Notes: generated from the letters alone by a model not told the origin. 64,000 nt of DNA from DASRFR01 sp035651455 (GCA_035651455.1 DASRFR010000050.1:62001-126000), one strand, 5' to 3'. Positions 45,578 to 55,684 are shown, counted from the first letter of the stretch. Program-made: numbers and translations.

Positions 45578-46657
45578 ATGTTTGAACGACTTGAGCAAAT
45601 CGAAGCCCGCTATGAAGAGCTGACGCAGGCGCTGGCCTCGCCGGAAATCATGAACGATTCCGGCAAATACCAGAAGACCGCGAAAGCCCATAGCGAAATC
45701 ACGCCTGTTGTGGAGAAATACCGCGAGTACAAGGACCTGGCGCGCGGCATCGCCGAAAGCAAGGCAATGCTGGCCGACGAGAAGGACGCGGAAATGCGGA
45801 CCTACGCGCAGGAGGAACTCGACAAGCTGGAAGCTCGCGTGGCCGGCGTGGAGCAGGAACTCAAGGTCCTGTTGCTGCCCAAAGATCCAAACGACGAAAA
45901 GAACGTCGTCTTGGAAATTCGCGCCGGGACCGGAGGCGACGAAGCTACTCTGTTCGCGGCGGAACTTTTCCGCATGTATTCGCGATATGCCGAGACCAAG
46001 CGCTGGAAGGTGGAGGTGCTTTCGACGTCGGAATCGGGCGTGGGCGGCCTGAAAGAAGTGATCGCCATGATCGATGGCGACCGCGTCTACTCGCAGATGA
46101 AATACGAAAGTGGCGTGCATCGCGTACAGCGCGTGCCGGAGACCGAGCAGCAGGGCCGCGTGCATACATCGGCGGTTACGGTGGCGGTGCTCCCCGAAGC
46201 CGAAGACGTTGACATCAAGATCGACGCTAAGGATCTACGCGTGGATACGTTCTGCTCTTCCGGACCGGGTGGACAGTCGGTGAATACAACTTACTCGGCG
46301 GTCCGCATCACTCATATTCCCACCAACACGGTGGTGAGCTGCCAGGACGAGAAATCGCAAATCAAGAACCGGGAAAAGGCCATGCGTGTCCTGCGCGCAC
46401 GCTTGTATGAAGTGGAGATGCAGAAGCAGCAGGACGCACTCGCCAAGGAACGTCGTGCGATGGTGGGATCGGGCGACCGCAGCGAAAAGATCCGCACTTA
46501 TAACTTCCCCCAGAACCGCGTCACCGACCATCGTATTGGTCTGACTATTCACCAACTGGAAGCCGTGATGGACGGCAGGCTTCAGCCCATGGTGGACGCG
46601 CTGGTCACCCACTATCAGGCGGAGAAACTGAAGGGCGAGACCGCGGCGGTCGTGTAA
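45578..46657 (+). CDS. prfA: Peptide chain release factor 1
   Basis: 359 residues; reads UAA/UAG in the ribosome. GGQ (in SSGPGGQSVNTTYSAV) near residue 231 catalyses peptidyl-tRNA hydrolysis. The tripeptide anticodon is P-E-T near 188 (RVPETEQQGRVHTSA), as in RF1. The chosen ATG 45578 matches the family start MFERLEQIEARYEEL. The next gene, prmC, methylates the GGQ glutamine of this protein. Since TGA is read by RF2, this factor does not compete at the TGA in the probable selenoprotein gene. Confidence 0.97.
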   Translation: MFERLEQIEARYEELTQALASPEIMNDSGKYQKTAKAHSEITPVVEKYREYKDLARGIAESKAMLADEKDAEMRTYAQEELDKLEARVAGVEQELKVLLLPKDPNDEKNVVLEIRAGTGGDEATLFAAELFRMYSRYAETKRWKVEVLSTSESGVGGLKEVIAMIDGDRVYSQMKYESGVHRVQRVPETEQQGRVHTSAVTVAVLPEAEDVDIKIDAKDLRVDTFCSSGPGGQSVNTTYSAVRITHIPTNTVVSCQDEKSQIKNREKAMRVLRARLYEVEMQKQQDALAKERRAMVGSGDRSEKIRTYNFPQNRVTDHRIGLTIHQLEAVMDGRLQPMVDALVTHYQAEKLKGETAAVV

Positions 46658-46683
46658 TTCAGGCCCTGGATTCGGCCATTTCC

Positions 46684-47526
46684 TTGCTGCTGAAAGAGTC
46701 CCTCACTTCCGCTATTGAACGTATGACGGCAGCGCACGTCGGCTCGCCGCGGATGAATGCTGAAGTCCTGCTGATGTTTACCCTTGGATGCGATCGCGCC
46801 CACCTGTATGCGCACCCCGAGCGGGCCCTCACTCATGACGAATACCAGCGCTATGAAGATGCAGTCTCGCAGCGCATCAGCGGCGTGCCGGCGCAATACA
46901 TTACCGGTCACCAGGAGTTCTGGGGCATGGACTTCATTGTCTCGCGCGCGGTGCTTATTCCCCGTCCGGAAACCGAGCACGTCATTGAGACCGCCCTGCT
47001 GGTCGCCGCGCGCCTGACCAACCCGCGCATCATTGATGTAGGCACGGGCTCGGGAGCGATCGCGCTGGCGCTGGCAAAAGAGCTGCCCCGAGCGGAAATT
47101 CATGCCTCGGACATCTCTGAAGCTGCCCTGGAGATCGCGCGAGCCAACGCCGCCCGCCATCAACTCGAAGAACGAATTCTGTTTCACCACGCCGACTTGC
47201 TTGCCGGCGTGCCTGCCGGCACATTCGACATCGTGGTTTCTAATCCGCCCTACGTTGGCTTGTCGGAAGAAGATCAGGTGCAAATCGAAGTGCGAAAGTT
47301 TGAGCCGAAGAGCGCCGTGTTCGCAGGCCAAACCGGCGTTGAAGTCATCAAGCGCCTGCTGCCGCAAGCGGAAGCGGCGCTCAAGCCGGAGGGCCGCCTG
47401 ATCTTCGAGATCAGCGGTACCATTGCTGACGCCGTTCGTGAACTGCTGGTGGGGTGGAATGACTTCGAAGTCGTCGCTGATCTGCAGGGCATTCCTCGGG
47501 TGGTGTGCGCCAGAAAGCCGAGTTGA
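46684..47526 (+). CDS. prmC: Peptide chain release factor N(5)-glutamine methyltransferase
   Basis: 280 residues. Methylates the glutamine of the release-factor GGQ motif. The catalytic NPPY is in VVSNPPYVGLSEED near 185; SAM motif I is IDVGTGSGAIALALA; FWGMDFIVSRAVLIPRPETE is the family's substrate loop. The start is taken as TTG 46684, 26 bases after prfA. No ATG occurs near, so the exact start is uncertain. Confidence 0.95.
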   Translation: MLLKESLTSAIERMTAAHVGSPRMNAEVLLMFTLGCDRAHLYAHPERALTHDEYQRYEDAVSQRISGVPAQYITGHQEFWGMDFIVSRAVLIPRPETEHVIETALLVAARLTNPRIIDVGTGSGAIALALAKELPRAEIHASDISEAALEIARANAARHQLEERILFHHADLLAGVPAGTFDIVVSNPPYVGLSEEDQVQIEVRKFEPKSAVFAGQTGVEVIKRLLPQAEAALKPEGRLIFEISGTIADAVRELLVGWNDFEVVADLQGIPRVVCARKPS

Positions 47527-47627
47527 CGATTTCCGTGACGTCTGTCGCGGTCGGCTTTCCATCAAAACAGACTGCTGCCGATCCTGATTGGCAACCTTAA
47601 GCTGGTTTGCGGCACAGAATTCTCTTC

Positions 47628-48992
47628 ATGCCGGGAAACAAAATCACCGGGGGTAACCGCACGACGGCGAGCGGCAAGGGGAGCACGCAGACCTGGCGAT
47701 TCCTGCTTCGAGCACTCGGTTATCGCAACTACCGCTTGTTTTTCAGCGGCCAAAGCATTTCGCTGATCGGCACCTGGATGACGCGCGTGGCTACCAGTTG
47801 GTTGGTGTACCGACTGACAGGCTCGGCGATGCTGCTCGGCATCGTGAGCTTCTCCGGACAGATTCCCACCTTCGTTCTCGGCCCTTTTGCCGGGGTATGG
47901 GTGGATCGCTGGAACCGCCACCGGACGCTGGTGGTCACGCAGGTCCTCTCCATGCTGCAATCGTTTGCGCTGGCCGCCCTCGCGCTAGCCAGTATGATTA
48001 CGATCCACGAGATTGTTTTGCTGAGCCTTGTACAAGGCGCGATTAACGCATTTGACATGCCCGCGCGGCAGGCTTTCGTGGTGCAGATGGTGGAAAACCG
48101 CGAAGACCTGGGCAACGCGATCGCGCTGAATTCGTCGATGGTGAACCTGGCGCGCCTGCTCGGACCCTCCATCGCGGGAGTTGTCATCGCGGCTGTGGGC
48201 GAGGGATGGTGCTTTCTGGTGGATGGCATCAGTTATATAGCCGTGATCATCTCGCTTCTGCTGATGCTGATTGCGATTCCTCAACCGGTCAAACCGCGGC
48301 GCGCTATTCTTCAGGAACTGGCGGAGGGTTGGGGATATGCATTTCAGTCGGTTCCAATACGCTCAATTTTGCTGCTGCTGGCGCTGGTCAGCCTGGTTGG
48401 CATGCAATACACGGTGCTGATGCCGATCTTTGCCGCGAAGGTGTTGCATGGCGGACCACATACCCTGGGCTTCCTCATGGGCGCTTCGGGCGTGGGCGCG
48501 CTAGCAGGGGCGATGTCCTTGGCCGCGAGGAAGAATGTTCTGGGACTGGGACGCGTTGTCCCGACAGCGGCCGCTCTGTTTGGCGCGGGACTGATCGGCT
48601 TCGGTTTCTCTCATGCGCTTTGGCTCTCGTTGGTGGTGATCATGGTTGTGGGCGGAGCCATGATGCAGCAGATGGCCTCCAGCAATACGATTCTGCAAAC
48701 CATTGTCGACGAGGACAAGCGCGGGCGAGTGATGAGCCTGTACTCGATGGCCTTCCTAGGCATGGCTCCATTTGGAAGTTTGCTGGCAGGAGGTCTCGCC
48801 GCGCGTATCGGGGCGCCGGACACGGTTATTGTCAGCGGTGCGCTCTGCATTGTAGCCGCCGGCGTGTTCAGCTTGTATCTGCCGGCCATCCGGGGTGCGG
48901 TGCGGCCGATTTACCGCAAGCTGGGCATTATTCCGGAGCTTGCGACAGGCGTGCAGGTTGCAAGCGCATTGAATACCCCTCCGGAAGAGTGA
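47628..48992 (+). CDS. MFS transporter (EntS/MdfA-like exporter)
   Basis: 454 residues, about 12 membrane helices. Typical opening LGYRNYRLFFSGQSISLIGTWMTRVATSW and GPFAGVWVDRWNRHRTLV (motif A). LIGFGFSHALWLSL and PFGSLLAGGLAARIGA mark the second half. It resembles the large family of exporters related to EntS; substrate not predictable. ATG 47628 is chosen over TTG 47607. Confidence 0.88.
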   Translation: MPGNKITGGNRTTASGKGSTQTWRFLLRALGYRNYRLFFSGQSISLIGTWMTRVATSWLVYRLTGSAMLLGIVSFSGQIPTFVLGPFAGVWVDRWNRHRTLVVTQVLSMLQSFALAALALASMITIHEIVLLSLVQGAINAFDMPARQAFVVQMVENREDLGNAIALNSSMVNLARLLGPSIAGVVIAAVGEGWCFLVDGISYIAVIISLLLMLIAIPQPVKPRRAILQELAEGWGYAFQSVPIRSILLLLALVSLVGMQYTVLMPIFAAKVLHGGPHTLGFLMGASGVGALAGAMSLAARKNVLGLGRVVPTAAALFGAGLIGFGFSHALWLSLVVIMVVGGAMMQQMASSNTILQTIVDEDKRGRVMSLYSMAFLGMAPFGSLLAGGLAARIGAPDTVIVSGALCIVAAGVFSLYLPAIRGAVRPIYRKLGIIPELATGVQVASALNTPPEE

Positions 48993-49336
48993 CTTTGGGC
49001 TGGTTATCAGTGTCATGGTTACAAGTGGCTGCAGCAGGATGGGAGAAAAAGAAACTACTCAAAATTCCGGAGTGCCCGAACGGACAGAAATATTCGATAC
49101 ACGGACCGGAGAACCGCAGCGCACAGCAAGTTGGTGGGCTTGACTGCGGGAAGACTGTAGCGGATGTCGGGCGCGGGTTGATCTCTACTCCTGGCGCGAA
49201 GCCCCGTTTCATTGGGGATGGAATTTTTTGGAGGGCTCCTCCCCCAACAAAGCTTCTTCACACTTCTGAATCAGACCGCGCGAGTTTCGAACGTCGCTGA
49301 AATAGATTTAACGTCATGGCAGATTACTGCGCGCCT
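48993..49336. other. Intergenic region between two convergent genes
   Basis: About 340 bases between the stops of convergent genes. A 76-codon frame (49039-49269) with an in-frame TGA is present, but it has no ribosome site and no SECIS-like hairpin at the required distance. No terminator was identified. Confidence 0.4.
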
Positions 49337-50173
49337 TCACGCTCCCGCTCTTCCCCTCAGCAGGTCTTCCACGTCGCCCATTTTTTCACCCAGCATGTTC
49401 AGCTTGCGTGCCAACCCCTGGATTTCTGCCTCCGCGCGGCGATTCACGTCGAAATCGAGTTCGCTGCGCAGGCGGTCCTTCGTGTCCTGCCGGTTCTGAC
49501 TCATCATGATAATGGGTGCCTGGATCGCCGCCAGCATCGACAGAAAAAGGTTCAACAGGATAAAGGGATACGGGTCCCAGCCACGCGGCCCGAGTATCGA
49601 ACTGATTGTTGTATAGATTACTAGCACCGTTAGGAAACTGATGATGAACGCCCACGACCCTCCAAAGCGCGCCACCGCATCGGCGATGCGCTCCCCTGAG
49701 GTCGCTTCTTGTTCGATCACGTCGTTCGGATTTCGGCTGGCGCGCAGCCGAACCAGATTTTGCGCGGCGTGGAACTGCCGCCCAATCACTGTCAGCATGT
49801 CCATGCCGGCTAGCGGCTTGCGTTGCAGCAGCACGGAAATGTCGTGCCGGTCTACCTCAACGCAAACGGTTTCCTCCAGAGCAATGGCCTCGGTCTGGTG
49901 CGGTGTCTGCTCCAGCATCGACGCAAAGCCGAAGAACTCGCCGTGTGACGGCTCGTCCACTACCACCTCCTGCTGGTCCTGGTCCACGGTGGTGACTCGC
50001 ACCCGGCCCGATACCATCACGTAAGCGCGCCCGCTGGTGTCGCCCATTTTGTAGATGCGCTGGCGCGGCGCGAACGTTCTTACTTCTACCTGGCTTGAGA
50101 GCACCGCGGTTTCTTCGTCGTCAAGCAGCGCGAACAATGGGACATGTTTGAGGACTTCCGGATTGCACGCCAT
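49337..50173 (-). CDS. Cyclic nucleotide-binding / DUF1003 membrane protein
   Basis: 278 residues. The first 135 form a cNMP-binding (CRP-type) domain (LFALLDDEETAVLSSQVEVR; YVMVSGRVRVTT; EPSHGEFFGFASMLEQTPH). Then two membrane segments (AFIISFLTVLVIYTTISS; PFILLNLFLSMLAAIQAP) form DUF1003, closed by a coiled-coil tail (SELDFDVNRRAEAEIQGLARKL kept as short blocks). It is a membrane protein possibly gated by cAMP, cGMP or c-di-nucleotides. ATG 50173 fits the start of the domain. Confidence 0.85.
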   Translation of the reverse strand: MACNPEVLKHVPLFALLDDEETAVLSSQVEVRTFAPRQRIYKMGDTSGRAYVMVSGRVRVTTVDQDQQEVVVDEPSHGEFFGFASMLEQTPHQTEAIALEETVCVEVDRHDISVLLQRKPLAGMDMLTVIGRQFHAAQNLVRLRASRNPNDVIEQEATSGERIADAVARFGGSWAFIISFLTVLVIYTTISSILGPRGWDPYPFILLNLFLSMLAAIQAPIIMMSQNRQDTKDRLRSELDFDVNRRAEAEIQGLARKLNMLGEKMGDVEDLLRGRAGA

Positions 50174-50419
50174 CGAGTAGCCTCTCAGAGTGTAAGTACA
50201 GAGAGGATGGCACAGCCGCCCATTTGAGGACAATATGGCTGCGAGCCAGGGCGCGCCGCTTGTGGACCGCGTGCCGTCGCACAGACTAGTTTTCCTCCGG
50301 GCTCAACCTCTTACTGTTGAATTCCACAGTTTCTCCACAGCAAATCGCTCTTGGGTATACTGATTTTCTCTGGCCGCTGCCTAGAATCCCTCTGGGCCCG
50401 TTCTCCTCCTGATTTCTTC

Positions 50420-52315
50420 ATGTCTACGCCCCTTGAATTCGCCCAGACTCTGAAGCAGCAGGCCGACATCGTTCGCGTCGTCGGCGATTACGTCAAGCTT
50501 AAGAAGGCCGGGGCGCAAAACTATGCCGGGCTGTGTCCGTTTCATAGCGAGAAGACGGCATCTTTTTCCGTGCATGCCACGCGTCAGTTCTTTCACTGCT
50601 TTGGCTGCGGCGCGTCCGGCGATGTATTTACCTTCATTCAGAAAGTTGAAAACGTCACCTTCCCCGAGTCCGTCCGCCTGATTGCGCAGAAGCTTGGCGT
50701 GCCTCTGCCGAGGCTGACGTACTCCAGTCCCGCTGAGGCCCGCGATGCGGAGGTTCGCGGCAAGTTGCTCGATGTCCACGACCGCGCTTGCGAGTTTTTT
50801 CGCGCATATCTGGGGCGTCCTGAGGGCGCGCATGCGCGCGAGTATCTGAAGCGTCGCGGTCTGAACGACCAAACCGTTGCGGCATTTCGCATTGGATACG
50901 CGCCTGACTCCGGCTTTTTGCTGCGCGATGCCTTGCGCCGCGAGTTCGCCGAGGATCTGCTCAGAGAATCCGGCCTGTTTTCGTGGAAGGAGGACAACCG
51001 GGCGCCCGAGAGCGGCCAACCAGTGCCGGGTGGCGGAACCCGCACGCCGGACAGCTCCCTTGCCATCTACTCCAAGTTCCGCAATCGCGTCATGTTCCCC
51101 ATCGCCAACGAGCAGGGGAAGATCATCGCGTTCACCGGACGAACCCTTTCCACGGACGAAAAGGCTGGCCCCAAGTACCTGAACTCGCCCGAGACGGCGA
51201 TCTACTCGAAATCTCGGGTGCTGTTCAATCTGGATCACGCCAGGGAGGCGATCCGCAAGCTCGAGTATGCCATCCTCGTCGAAGGCCAGATGGATTGCAT
51301 TTCGCTGTTTGCCGCCGGGTTTCATAATGTGATCGCCAGCTCAGGTACTGCTTTCACCGAATTGCAGGCTCGCCTGCTTGGACGCTTCAGCAAGAAGGTG
51401 GTGGTTAACTTCGATCCTGACACAGCCGGGGCCCGGGCTACCGAGCGCACCCTCGGACTGCTGGTCGAGGAGGAGTTCGAAATCCGGGTGCTTACTCTCG
51501 AGCCTGGCTTCGATCCCGACTTGTTCATCCGGCGAAAGGGTAAAGATGCCTATGCGCAGGCCCTGCGCGACTCGCAGCCCTACTTCACCTACCTCATCGA
51601 TAGGGCGCGCGGGCAGTTCCCGGTACGTACGCCGGAGGGCAAGGTGAAGGCTTTGAACTTCCTGCTCCCGCATATTCAGCGCGTGCCCAGCCGGATCGTC
51701 CGCGACGAACTGGCCCAGGAGATTGCTCAAAAACTGGCGATTGACTCGGCCGTTCTGCGACAGGAACTGAAGCATGCGGCGGGCAAGCGCTCGGGCGCGG
51801 GCATCAAGGCTCCTCCCGAGGTGCAGGTCACCGATGCCGAGCGCTTGCTGGTGCGCGCTCTGGCATCCTCGTCGGAAATGCAGGCCGGAGAGCATTTTTC
51901 CGCCCGCGACGGCGCCGAGGAGGAGTTCGATCCCGCCCGCCAGGCTCGCTTCGCCCTAGAGAGCGAGCGGTTGCACGAAGGTTTGGCCTCGGAGGCGCTT
52001 TTGACAGCTTTGTTGCCGGCCGCGGGCGAGGTTGCCGATCCCATGTCCCTGCCCCTTTCCGAGGGTGACCAGAAACTCCTGGCGACGGTCCTGATGAAAG
52101 AGGACGAGCAACTTACCCCGGAGAGGGTTGAAGGCGCCTTGCGGGCGCTCCGGCGCATCCACTTGCGCCGCAAGTTGGAGCAGCTGCAGCGGGAACTGGA
52201 AGGCCCGGGGGTCCGGGAAACCAGCCGCACGCAGCAGCTTTTGCTGGAAAAAGTGAGGCTGAAGAGGGCCCTGATGGATCCTGCTCTGACAGGCGAGTCC
52301 ACGCTCGACCGGTAG
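50420..52315 (+). CDS. dnaG: DNA primase
   Basis: 631 residues. The N-terminal CHC2 zinc finger is seen in CPFHSEKTASFSV and FHCFGCGASGDVFTF (near 37-70). The RNA polymerase/Toprim core holds VEGQMDCISLFAAG and VNFDPDTAGARATERT. The C-terminal helicase-binding part (from about 450) is variable. It sits upstream of rpoD, a common arrangement. ATG 50420 marks the family start (PLEFAQTLKQQADIVRVVGDY). Confidence 0.96.
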   Translation: MSTPLEFAQTLKQQADIVRVVGDYVKLKKAGAQNYAGLCPFHSEKTASFSVHATRQFFHCFGCGASGDVFTFIQKVENVTFPESVRLIAQKLGVPLPRLTYSSPAEARDAEVRGKLLDVHDRACEFFRAYLGRPEGAHAREYLKRRGLNDQTVAAFRIGYAPDSGFLLRDALRREFAEDLLRESGLFSWKEDNRAPESGQPVPGGGTRTPDSSLAIYSKFRNRVMFPIANEQGKIIAFTGRTLSTDEKAGPKYLNSPETAIYSKSRVLFNLDHAREAIRKLEYAILVEGQMDCISLFAAGFHNVIASSGTAFTELQARLLGRFSKKVVVNFDPDTAGARATERTLGLLVEEEFEIRVLTLEPGFDPDLFIRRKGKDAYAQALRDSQPYFTYLIDRARGQFPVRTPEGKVKALNFLLPHIQRVPSRIVRDELAQEIAQKLAIDSAVLRQELKHAAGKRSGAGIKAPPEVQVTDAERLLVRALASSSEMQAGEHFSARDGAEEEFDPARQARFALESERLHEGLASEALLTALLPAAGEVADPMSLPLSEGDQKLLATVLMKEDEQLTPERVEGALRALRRIHLRRKLEQLQRELEGPGVRETSRTQQLLLEKVRLKRALMDPALTGESTLDR

Positions 52316-52628
52316 GCCAAGGCGTCTGATCACCGCCAAGACTATGGCGCCCAAGGAGATCATTCCAATGCCACCCTAAGTTGCAGCCGTCCGGGAAAAG
52401 CGCGAGTAGCTGAAACGTTAAGGGGAGCTGGACCATCTAAACTATTAACAGGCGAGGACTACGCGACGGACGGTTTACAGCATCAACTGAAATGCGGATG
52501 GGCGGCAAACCCTTTTCATGCTATACTCTGTGGGTTTGTGCCAGCACGCAGTTCCGCACTTGTAAAATCCCACCGCTGATTAGGTTCAACGTCCTGTCTG
52601 CAAGGACGAATCGGTATTGAGGAATTCT
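52316..52628. other. Intergenic region and promoter of rpoD
   Basis: 313 bases between dnaG and rpoD. It carries an extended -10 promoter (52519-52527). Nothing else was recognised. Confidence 0.45.
52519..52527 (+). promoter_or_regulatory. Extended -10 promoter upstream of rpoD
   Basis: TG at 52519-52520, one base, then TATACT at 52522-52527. No -35 match at 17 bases, as is usual for extended -10 promoters. About 100 bases before the rpoD start. Confidence 0.5.
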
Positions 52629-54320
52629 TTGGCTCTAGACGACAAGTACGACGACATTAAAAAGCTGATCGATGCAGGTAAGGAGAAGGGCTTCCTGACA
52701 TATAGCGAGGTCAATGACCTGATTCCGCACGACGTGCATTCTCCGGAAGACCTGGATGATCTGCTAACCACGATCGGTACCCAGGGTATCGATGTACTGG
52801 AAGGCCCCAAACTGCCTTCCTCGGCACTGGACAAAAAGTTTGAAGAAGTGGAGGAGGGCGAGGACGTAGAACTCGACCTGACTCCGGGCGCCCTGGAAAA
52901 AACCAACGATCCCGTCCGCATGTACCTGCGCGAGATGGGAACGGTGCCGCTGCTCACGCGCGAAGGCGAAGTGGAAATCGCCAAGCGCATCGAGCGTGGG
53001 CAACTGCGCGTTCTGAAAGCCCTGTCGCGTTCTCCCATCGTCATCAACGAACTGCTGGCATTGGGCGAGGACCTCAAAAAGCAGGTTCGCTCAATCAAGG
53101 AAGTGGTGACGTTCGACGAAGAGGAGATCACGGAAGAGATCCTGGACAATCGGCTGAAAGAGTTCACCGGGAAGATCGACGAAATGGCACGCCTTTACAA
53201 GAAAGTGGGCGTGTGCCAGGAAAAATTCGAGGCAGTTTCTAAGACCAAGAAACCGAAAGAGTTTCGCCGCTATCGGCTGGCGCTGGCGCGAGCGATCGTG
53301 CGCGTCTCGCTGGCGGTCCGCAACCTGGGATTCACCAATGCGGAACGCAAGCGGCTGATCGACCGCGTCAACAAGGCGGTTGACGGAATGCGCTCGCTCG
53401 ACCGGCAGGCGCAGAACCTGGAGCGTAAAGCCGACGCGACGCGCAACGAAGAGCAGAAGAAAGATTTTCGGCGGCAGAGCCGGGCGATTCGCAGCGAACT
53501 GGAGAAGCTCGAAGCGGAAGCAGGAGTTCCCTTCCTGGAACTCAAACGCACGCAGCGGGAAATTATCCAGGGCGACATGGACGCCGAGCAGGCGAAGCGC
53601 GAGTTAATCGAAGCTAACCTGCGACTGGTGGTCTCCATCGCCAAGAAATACACCAACCGCGGCTTGCAATTCCTGGACCTCATCCAGGAAGGCAACATCG
53701 GCTTGATGAAGGCGGTGGACAAGTTCGAATACCGCCGGGGTTACAAGTTTTCGACATACGCGACGTGGTGGATCCGGCAGGCGATTACCCGCGCCATTGC
53801 CGACCAGGCGCGCACGATTCGCATCCCGGTGCACATGATCGAAACCATCAACAAGCTAATCCGGACTTCGCGGCAGCTGGTGCAGGAACTGGGTCGCGAA
53901 CCAACGTCGGAAGAGATCGCCAAGCGCATGGACATTCCCGTGGCCAAGGTGCGCAAGGTACTCAAGATCGCGCAGGAACCTATCTCGCTGGAAACTCCAA
54001 TTGGCGAAGAAGAAGATTCGCACCTGGGCGACTTCATCGAGGACCGCGGGGTGGTTTCGCCGGCGGAGGCGGTGATCAATGTGAACCTGAAGGACCAGAC
54101 GGCGCAGGTCCTGCGTACGCTGACGGCGCGCGAAGAGAAGGTGATCAAGATGCGCTTCGGACTGGAAGACGGCAGCGAGCATACCCTGGAGGAAGTCGGC
54201 CAGTCATTTGCGGTGACCCGGGAACGTATCCGGCAGATTGAAGCCAAGGCGCTGAGAAAGTTGCGGCATCCGTCCCGCTCGAGGAAGTTGCGAGCATTTA
54301 TGGATGGAGTGCACGACTAG
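52629..54320 (+). CDS. rpoD: RNA polymerase primary sigma factor
   Basis: 563-residue housekeeping sigma factor. Region 1.1 is present (DKYDDIKKLIDAGKEKGFLT). Regions 2.1-2.4: ANLRLVVSIAKKYTNRG, LDLIQEGNIGLMKAVDKFEY, YKFSTYATWWIRQAI. Region 3: REPTSEEIAKRMDIPVAKV. Region 4.2: TLEEVGQSFAVTRERIRQIEAK. TTG 52629 (GCT CTA GAC GAC follows) is preferred over TTG 52617 because GAGGAA lies just before it. It recognises promoters like that before hsp20. Confidence 0.96.
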   Translation: MALDDKYDDIKKLIDAGKEKGFLTYSEVNDLIPHDVHSPEDLDDLLTTIGTQGIDVLEGPKLPSSALDKKFEEVEEGEDVELDLTPGALEKTNDPVRMYLREMGTVPLLTREGEVEIAKRIERGQLRVLKALSRSPIVINELLALGEDLKKQVRSIKEVVTFDEEEITEEILDNRLKEFTGKIDEMARLYKKVGVCQEKFEAVSKTKKPKEFRRYRLALARAIVRVSLAVRNLGFTNAERKRLIDRVNKAVDGMRSLDRQAQNLERKADATRNEEQKKDFRRQSRAIRSELEKLEAEAGVPFLELKRTQREIIQGDMDAEQAKRELIEANLRLVVSIAKKYTNRGLQFLDLIQEGNIGLMKAVDKFEYRRGYKFSTYATWWIRQAITRAIADQARTIRIPVHMIETINKLIRTSRQLVQELGREPTSEEIAKRMDIPVAKVRKVLKIAQEPISLETPIGEEEDSHLGDFIEDRGVVSPAEAVINVNLKDQTAQVLRTLTAREEKVIKMRFGLEDGSEHTLEEVGQSFAVTRERIRQIEAKALRKLRHPSRSRKLRAFMDGVHD

Positions 54321-54354
54321 CTGTGGCGTGGAGCAGCGAAAAATCAGATGTTTG

Positions 54355-54380
54355 GGGCGCGAGCGATCGTGCCCTTTTTA
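54355..54380 (+). terminator. Rho-independent terminator after rpoD
   Basis: Stem GGGC-G-CGA / TCG-T-GCCC (one mismatch) with loop GCGA, followed by TTTTT. It starts 35 bases after the rpoD stop. Confidence 0.8.
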
Positions 54381-54625
54381 TTGCATGGCATAGTGGCGGG
54401 AATTGGAACAGGGACATGACGATAGTGCCGTCGGCTCCTGAATTAGCTCACAGTGACAAAACGATGTGATACCTGGCCGTACCGCTACCGACTCCTTGCA
54501 AAAGCCGCGAAGCCGGGGGGCCGCTGACGCGTTAGTTGTTCGGGACCTCCGTGGCAGAAGGAAGTACCCCGCAAAAGTTGTGCCCTTGGTGAAGAATCTA
54601 CAACCTCTCCTGAGTTGTTGATGCC

Positions 54626-54881
54626 CTAGGCGGCGGTGTCCAGATTATTGGCAATATCGAAACCAACACACTTGTCGGTCACCGCGCAGTAGGTAAAGTC
54701 GTCTTCTACCCCGCTGGCCGGATCCTCGGCCCCAGAAGGTGAACGGCATCATTCAACCAGAAAACCTGAGCCCCCACGGATCCTCAACCCCGGGACCTGC
54801 AAAGGTTGAAATTGCAAACTGGAACTCGTCGCGAAACCAGCTTGAACCGCGAAGCATGTAGTTATCGCGAGCAGTAATCAC
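54626..54881 (-). pseudogene. Decayed unidentified gene
   Basis: Three protein-like pieces in different frames follow each other. They are MLRGSSWFRDEFQFAISTF with AGPGVEDPWGLRFSG (stop), WLNDAVHLLG, and EDPASGVEDDFTYCAV with TDKCVGFDIANNLDTAA (stop TAG at 54626-54628). Two frameshifts separate them. No family recognised; the composition is protein-like, but support is modest. Confidence 0.35.
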
Positions 54882-55136
54882 AGGTGGACTTCATATGGGG
54901 CCTCTCTGAACAGAAATTTGGGCCCGAAAAACTCTAGCCCTGCCCACGACAAGTGAGCAAGTGGGCCTTTCTTCTCCAGTCGGCGCTCGTTGCTTATTTG
55001 AGCAGAGCACTGACAAGAGATTTTTCCCGAGTTTTCCAGCGGATTCCACAAAGAAGCGCATTCGTCCACAGTTTCTGCACAAGCAGGGCGGGATTTTCCG
55101 TTGCAAGCTACAGGACCCTCACGCAAAGTGCTTGCA

Positions 55137-55684
55137 GACAACGTGAGTTGTCCTCGGACGTTGGCGGGACACTGCGGTGGTGCGACGGTTTAATCCGGTA
55201 GTTCTCGAGGGTGAATTGCCGGAGGGGTTTTCAGGACGCAAGAGCGTGCTGGTGCCCGGGCGTTGCGGCCTCCTCAGAAGTTCCTCCGCAGGGTGGAACT
55301 GAACCGCTGGCCATTGCGGTGGCTGCGGTATAGAAAAACCGCAGAATGCCAGGTTGCGATCCCCGAGAGAGCAACTTGAAACACGTCCTTCTGGCCGCGA
55401 TCCGCGGCGAGGAGAGCAGGACAAATCACGCAGCGTGCGGCCCGGGTGGCTGGCCTGGGCCGCATTCGCTTTTGGGCTAGGCCCTTGCTAGGGCACATTT
55501 TCTAGGTCGATGTAGCGGCCACCTTGCTGCCGGAATCCACAGCTCAGGCCGCCAACCGCCTCCGTGATCTTTCCATCTAAATGACAGGTAACCGTTTCTG
55601 GGGCCATAGGCAGGCCCGAAAGTACAGGTTTTCCTGTATTGACCGGGGGGCAAGCCGGACGGAGACTAACGCCAGTCTCCTCCG
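55137..55684. other. Hairpin-rich stretch, possible structured RNA or leader
   Basis: Hairpins seen: GACAAC-GTGA-GTTGTC (55137-55152, GNRA-type loop); CCGGTAGTTC...GAATTGCCGG (55195-55222, two wobble pairs); CTGCGGT...ACCGCAG (55323-55344); GCCGCG-ATC-CGCGGC (55394-55408); GCGGCCC...GGGCCGC (55437-55463); TACAGG-TTTT-CCTGTA (55623-55638); CGGA-c-GGAGACT...AGTCTCC-TCCG (55656-55684). No known riboswitch or RNA family was matched. Confidence 0.4.

Noticed and set aside
49039..49269. 76-codon frame with an in-frame TGA at 49141, considered as a second small selenoprotein
   Set aside because: No spaced ribosome site, no family match, and no stem of quality in the 16-37 bases after the TGA.
55119..55424. 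101-codon open frame on the minus strand in the hairpin region
   Set aside because: Arg/Pro/Ser-rich composition typical of a chance frame in GC-rich DNA, no ribosome site, and covers hairpins.
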